Assembly (NCBI RefSeq): GCF_016802725.1
Contig: NC_052670.1
Location: 13,350,141-13,414,140, forward strand
DNA: 64,000 nucleotides
From: Solenopsis invicta
Taxonomy: Eukaryota > Arthropoda > Insecta > Hymenoptera > Formicidae
Reading direction: 5' to 3'
Part shown: positions 60,421 through 64,000 of the stretch, piece after piece
Layout of the letters: the number at the start of each line of letters is the position of its first letter
How positions within the stretch are numbered: the stretch's first letter is position 1
Program-made: the position numbers and the translations under genes
Notes under the pieces: generated by a model
Databases searched by the model: none
The model's input: only the letters and a program-made list of their open reading frames with translations
What the model was told of the DNA's origin: nothing

Positions 60421-61899
60421 ACTTTTTTGACGTCAATCGAATTTTTTATGTCTTTTTGGTTGTTCGTAAACCCGAAGAGGAGTCACAGAAAGCAACGTTG
60501 GTATATAACTTATCTTTCAATCCTTCGTCGCGCTATAATAATTTCATTGGCACGAGAGCACCCATTTAACTGTAAATTGCAAATAACTTCAACGTCATCT
60601 CCTGACGTTTCTAACGTTACAATGTGAAATGATGGCCAAGATGACGTGGGTGGTGCCGCAGCTCAAGTGTGTGATAGTAACAATTTAGATTTGTATAATT
60701 TATTATCAACTTTACTGCAATCAGGCCAAAGCTTTAAGCTGTCAAGCAAAAGGTTTACTGTCAGAAATTGAATGTTACAAAAATACGCTTCGAAAATAAG
60801 CCTTAGGGGAAAAATCTTTAAATCCTTTTTCAATCTGCTTCCCGACGAGTTTACGGTATAGGCGCGTGCACGCACGGATGCTATGCATCCATTTATCTGG
60901 AATGTTGCCTGATAGTATTCACCGAGGTATTGCGATTATAGATCGAATGCAATAATTACTGCTTTACCGTCTAGACTGCATTCGAGAGACATATTGAATT
61001 ATTCCGGTACAAATGAAAAATTAAATGTGACACGACGGGTCACTTGGCGACAAGCCAGGGGTTACCGGAGGACAATCGATAAAAAAAAAGCTGAAACCTC
61101 TCTCCCACCGTTTATTGCGAAACTGAATCCTTGACTTGACGTTGCATGAACGTTTCATTATCGTTACACACAAGTCGTGTTCTTAAAGAAGAAAAGAACG
61201 GGTTTTCCGGTTTATTTTCTTTTACACCTTTCGTGCCTGGTAAGATATGTATGTCCCAATTATTCAAAAATTCATATTTATAAAAATAAAGATAGTCATT
61301 TCTTTCTGGGTTTATTTTAATGATAAAGAAGAGAATTCTTCACAAAAAAAATAACACCCTGTAAGTTTCACCCTTTGATCTGTATACCTCATCAAAAATT
61401 CATAAAATGGGATAAAAGATGAAATATTTTTTACAAGAATTAAAATAGAGAGTTCTTTCTAGCTTTATTTTAAAGGTTAATGTAAAAACTATGAAAAAAA
61501 TCGCTACTTAATTTAAAAATGGTAAATTTAATGTGATGGGCCAAAATGCTAAAGTTTGTTATATTCACACGTAAGTTGGTAATAGGTTTCAGAGGCCACT
61601 GATGACATATCTGCAACAAAAATTTCAAAATTTAAAATCCAATATGGCGGCCAAAAATGCTAAATTTTGTGAAATTTGAGTGAGTCATTTTTGATCTGAC
61701 ATTTTGAATTTTAAAATCTTGACTACAGTTCATAATCAGCGACTCGAAAAGCCTTTAGCAAGTAACTTGAATTAGATGCAATTATTCTCAGGAAAAGGTC
61801 AAGCACAAAAGGGTTAAGATAATGCCACTTTTATTATCCTCTAGAATATTTACTTTATTTAATGAAAGATAAAAGGAATTGTTTACCATACGGGGAGGG
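60421..61899. other. AT-rich region with a dispersed repeat
   Basis: No gene recognised. 61500-61800 carries the third copy of the ATCCAATATGGCGG repeat family. Confidence 0.5.
61500..61800. repeat. Dispersed repeat, copy 3
   Basis: Contains two internal similar units (GGGCCAAAATGCTAAAG at 61540 and GGCCAAAAATGCTAAATT at 61652), ATTTCAAAATTTAAAATCCA, and ATATGGCGG. It shares these motifs with 34640-34760. Confidence 0.5.
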
Positions 61900-63260
61900 A
61901 GAGAGGGGAGTTAAATCCCTGAGACAAAACTGCGGGCGTTAGAAGCTTGTAAGCGTTATTTGTTGCCATCTCTTGCGGAATCGATAAATTACGAGCGTTG
62001 AGTTTACGATTATGCATCGTGTGACGAATGGAGACAAGCGGGCGGTGATGTCAAAGTCGCCTCGTCGAGCACCTCGTCGGCGATCCTTCTAGCTCATACG
62101 TCTCCGGAGATTTCCGGCAAACGCAAAGCGCGATCCGGGGCTCACGCTCGGGCGAGAATATCTTGCACTTAAGCGCGCCTCGTATTCCCGGCCGCGTGAT
62201 TATTCGGAATTTATTCAGCCGTCGCACGATCCGCGGATGCATTATCGCGCCTGCCGCCGGCGAGTACATTAGCGTATATCCCGCATATACGCGCGCGCGC
62301 GCGAGTGGCGAGACGCTGCGTATATCGCTGTCAGAATCTACGATTGGTAAAGTAAACGGTCCGGCTCGCTTCGACCCGGGAGCATTTTGTTCCGGCGAAG
62401 TTCTCTTCAGCGTGCGCGCGCGCGACCCTAAATCGAGGCATGAGCCGACGTATCCTTCGAGGTTTACGATTATACCGCCAGCGCGGCGTAGGAAATGATA
62501 GGTTACTTACCCCTCTCCCTGGTCGCTCTGTTCGACGCCGACTAAGCCTCTGCTGCTCATCTCGGAATCCTTCGCAGCGCTGCTCCTCCAAAGCTCTTAC
62601 ACGCGATCTCACACTCACGCGCTTATTACCGAAACGTAACGAATACATACCGAATCGACCCGGTTGATCTTCACTTTCCATATGTGCATGCATTAGCGCG
62701 CGTTACAGCACGCATAAAACACCTATGTATGCATATACGTGCACGGAAGCCGTCTCGATTAGTCGTTTCGATTTCGGCCTTTTTAACTCTCGCTTGACTC
62801 GCATCGAGTCGCGGCGATTAATCGGAGTGAACTTGCCGACGTGACGTCATCCGCTATCGGCGCTCTTTCCCGCCAACGGAACGCCATGGAGACGCAGCGC
62901 GGCGAAGCGCTCTCGAATCGCGTTTAATCGGGAATTACGTACGGCTTGCGCCATCGATCCCGTATTCGTTGCGTTTCGGTAATGAGCGCCCGTGTGAGAT
63001 CGTGCGTAGTGCTATGGAGAAACAGCGCCGCGAAGAAGAACAGCAGAGGCTTGATCGGCGTTGGACAGGGTGAGAGTAACCTATCATTTATTTGTTGTTG
63101 TTTACTCGCGCGGTACCAATCGCTCGCGACGCACTCGCGTCGCGTGTCTCGTCGATCGTTTTATATCAACGCCGTCCAAGATTTGGGCTTGCAATTGAAA
63201 GGTATCGGTGCTCGTGCATACTGCCGTTTTCTAGCCATATCGTAACCATTGCCTCGTAGC
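61900..63260 (+). promoter_or_regulatory. CpG island at the right edge, candidate promoter
   Basis: GC- and CpG-rich block with GCGCGC tracts (for example 62288-62302). It contains the candidate first exon at 63014-63069, so it may be the promoter of the next gene to the right. Inference from composition and that exon only. Confidence 0.33.
63014..63069 (+). CDS. Candidate first coding exon of a gene running off the right edge
   Basis: Within a CpG-rich island, an ATG at 63014 opens MEKQRREEEQQRLDRRWT followed by a GG|GTGAGA donor. The charged, helical composition and consensus donor look coding. The overlapping longer frame (ATG at 62983) is less protein-like. The product is not recognised and the next exon is not seen before the window ends. 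Confidence 0.33.
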
Positions 63261-63284
63261 GCGCGACTAGGTCTCAGGGATGAT

Positions 63285-63510
63285 ACTACATTCCAAATCC
63301 AAGTGTGTATTTTTTTGTGTGTGAAATTATGTTGTTTACTCTTTACGCATTTATGTGCGTGTATTTTTTATACGCTTAAACGTGTAATTTAATACTGACG
63401 CACGTGTAAAAAGTACAAAAATTATACGTGTAAATTTAATTTAACGCATAAAAAATACAAATGAGTAAAAAGTAACTATTCGTTTTACACACTTGGATTT
63501 GTAATGTAGT
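63285..63510. mobile_element. Foldback MITE, about 226 bp
   Basis: ACTACATTCCAAATCCAAGT, GTGTATTTT and TACTCTTTACGCATTT are mirrored by AATGAGTAAAAAGTAA, TTTTACACACTTGGATTTGT and AATGTAGT. The arms are about 100 bases, with the centre around GTGTAATTTAATACTGACGC. Confidence 0.8.
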
Positions 63511-64000
63511 TAGAGGAAAATCGTCAGTACTGGAAATAGCCTCCCTAAAGCGGTACGTTTTTATTTTTCAGAAACTGAACATTGCACTATATTAATTAAT
63601 ACTGCAAGCAAGATTTGCTTAGGTAATTAAAGAAATAGAAACTCATACATTCATAGCTTCTTTTTATATAAAATCTGCTAAAAATGAATTCTTGAAAAAC
63701 CAAAATAAAATTTGCAATTACAAAATACAATTTTCTCTTGCAAACTGTATAGTTGATACAATAGTAAGTATATTATTGATAATATTGGATCATATTACAT
63801 CTTAGTTCCCTAAAACTGTTTTATTTATATTTTTTTCTTTGATATTTTCCTCGTAGTGCGATTTGGAACATAAAATTCTTGTGCAACATAAACCGTCACA
63901 TTTTTCCGTGAAAATGAACAGTAATTAAATCTTCAGTTCCAACGTTGACAGATGTTTCATAAATTTTTTCATATTTTTTTAATACCTTAAGGCAGGAAAA
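63511..64000. other. AT-rich right edge
   Basis: No exon or repeat was recognised. Probably intron or intergenic sequence following the CpG island. Confidence 0.5.

Overview
This is a eukaryotic window, most likely from a hymenopteran insect and plausibly an ant. The background is very AT-rich with long introns, foldback/MITE-like elements and microsatellites. It is broken by CpG-rich islands in which CG dinucleotides are not depleted. The taxon call is inference from gene content and base composition; no species can be named from the sequence alone.

Three spliced protein-coding genes can be rebuilt with consistent splice sites and reading phases. (1) Minus strand, 5587-3879: a complete four-exon insect gustatory receptor of 466 codons, ending in the family signature TYLVILVQF. 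(2) Minus strand, about 24440-9137: an insect rapsyn (RAPSN, 43-kDa receptor-associated protein of the synapse), with nine coding exons recovered, a TPR array and a C-terminal RING-H2. Its first coding exon is not certain; a candidate that would encode MGQQKR... lies at 27801-27778. (3) Plus strand, 45057-54591 and beyond: the single insect MyoD-family factor nautilus, with a His-rich N terminus, the Cys-rich CLLWACKACKKK block and a complete bHLH split by an intron. Its C-terminal coding exon(s) are not confidently found. A possible first exon of a fourth gene lies near the right edge (63014-63069).

Layout: 1-342 foldback element; 343-3878 AT-rich intergenic; 3879-5587 gustatory receptor; 5588-9136 AT-rich intergenic with foldback elements; 9137-24440 rapsyn and its introns; 24441-45056 a 20-kb spacer between the divergently oriented rapsyn and nautilus, containing a CpG-rich island at about 29.6-33.4 kb with a 600-base pyrimidine-rich strand and further CpG-rich stretches at 35.6, 39.2-40.9 and 41.3-45.0 kb; 45057-54591 nautilus exons and introns; 54592-64000 nautilus 3' intron or downstream sequence, with CpG-rich blocks at about 57, 60 and 62-63.2 kb.

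Functionally, rapsyn and nautilus are both muscle/synapse genes: in vertebrates rapsyn clusters acetylcholine receptors at the neuromuscular junction and MyoD factors drive the muscle programme. Their head-to-head placement here makes the 20-kb spacer a candidate shared regulatory domain, which is inference only. The gustatory receptor is an unrelated sensory gene. No CRISPR array, rRNA or intact tRNA gene was seen. No clearly novel multi-gene system is visible; the most interesting leftovers are the many long foldback elements, a tRNA-derived repeat family, hammerhead-like motifs and the unresolved ends of rapsyn and nautilus.
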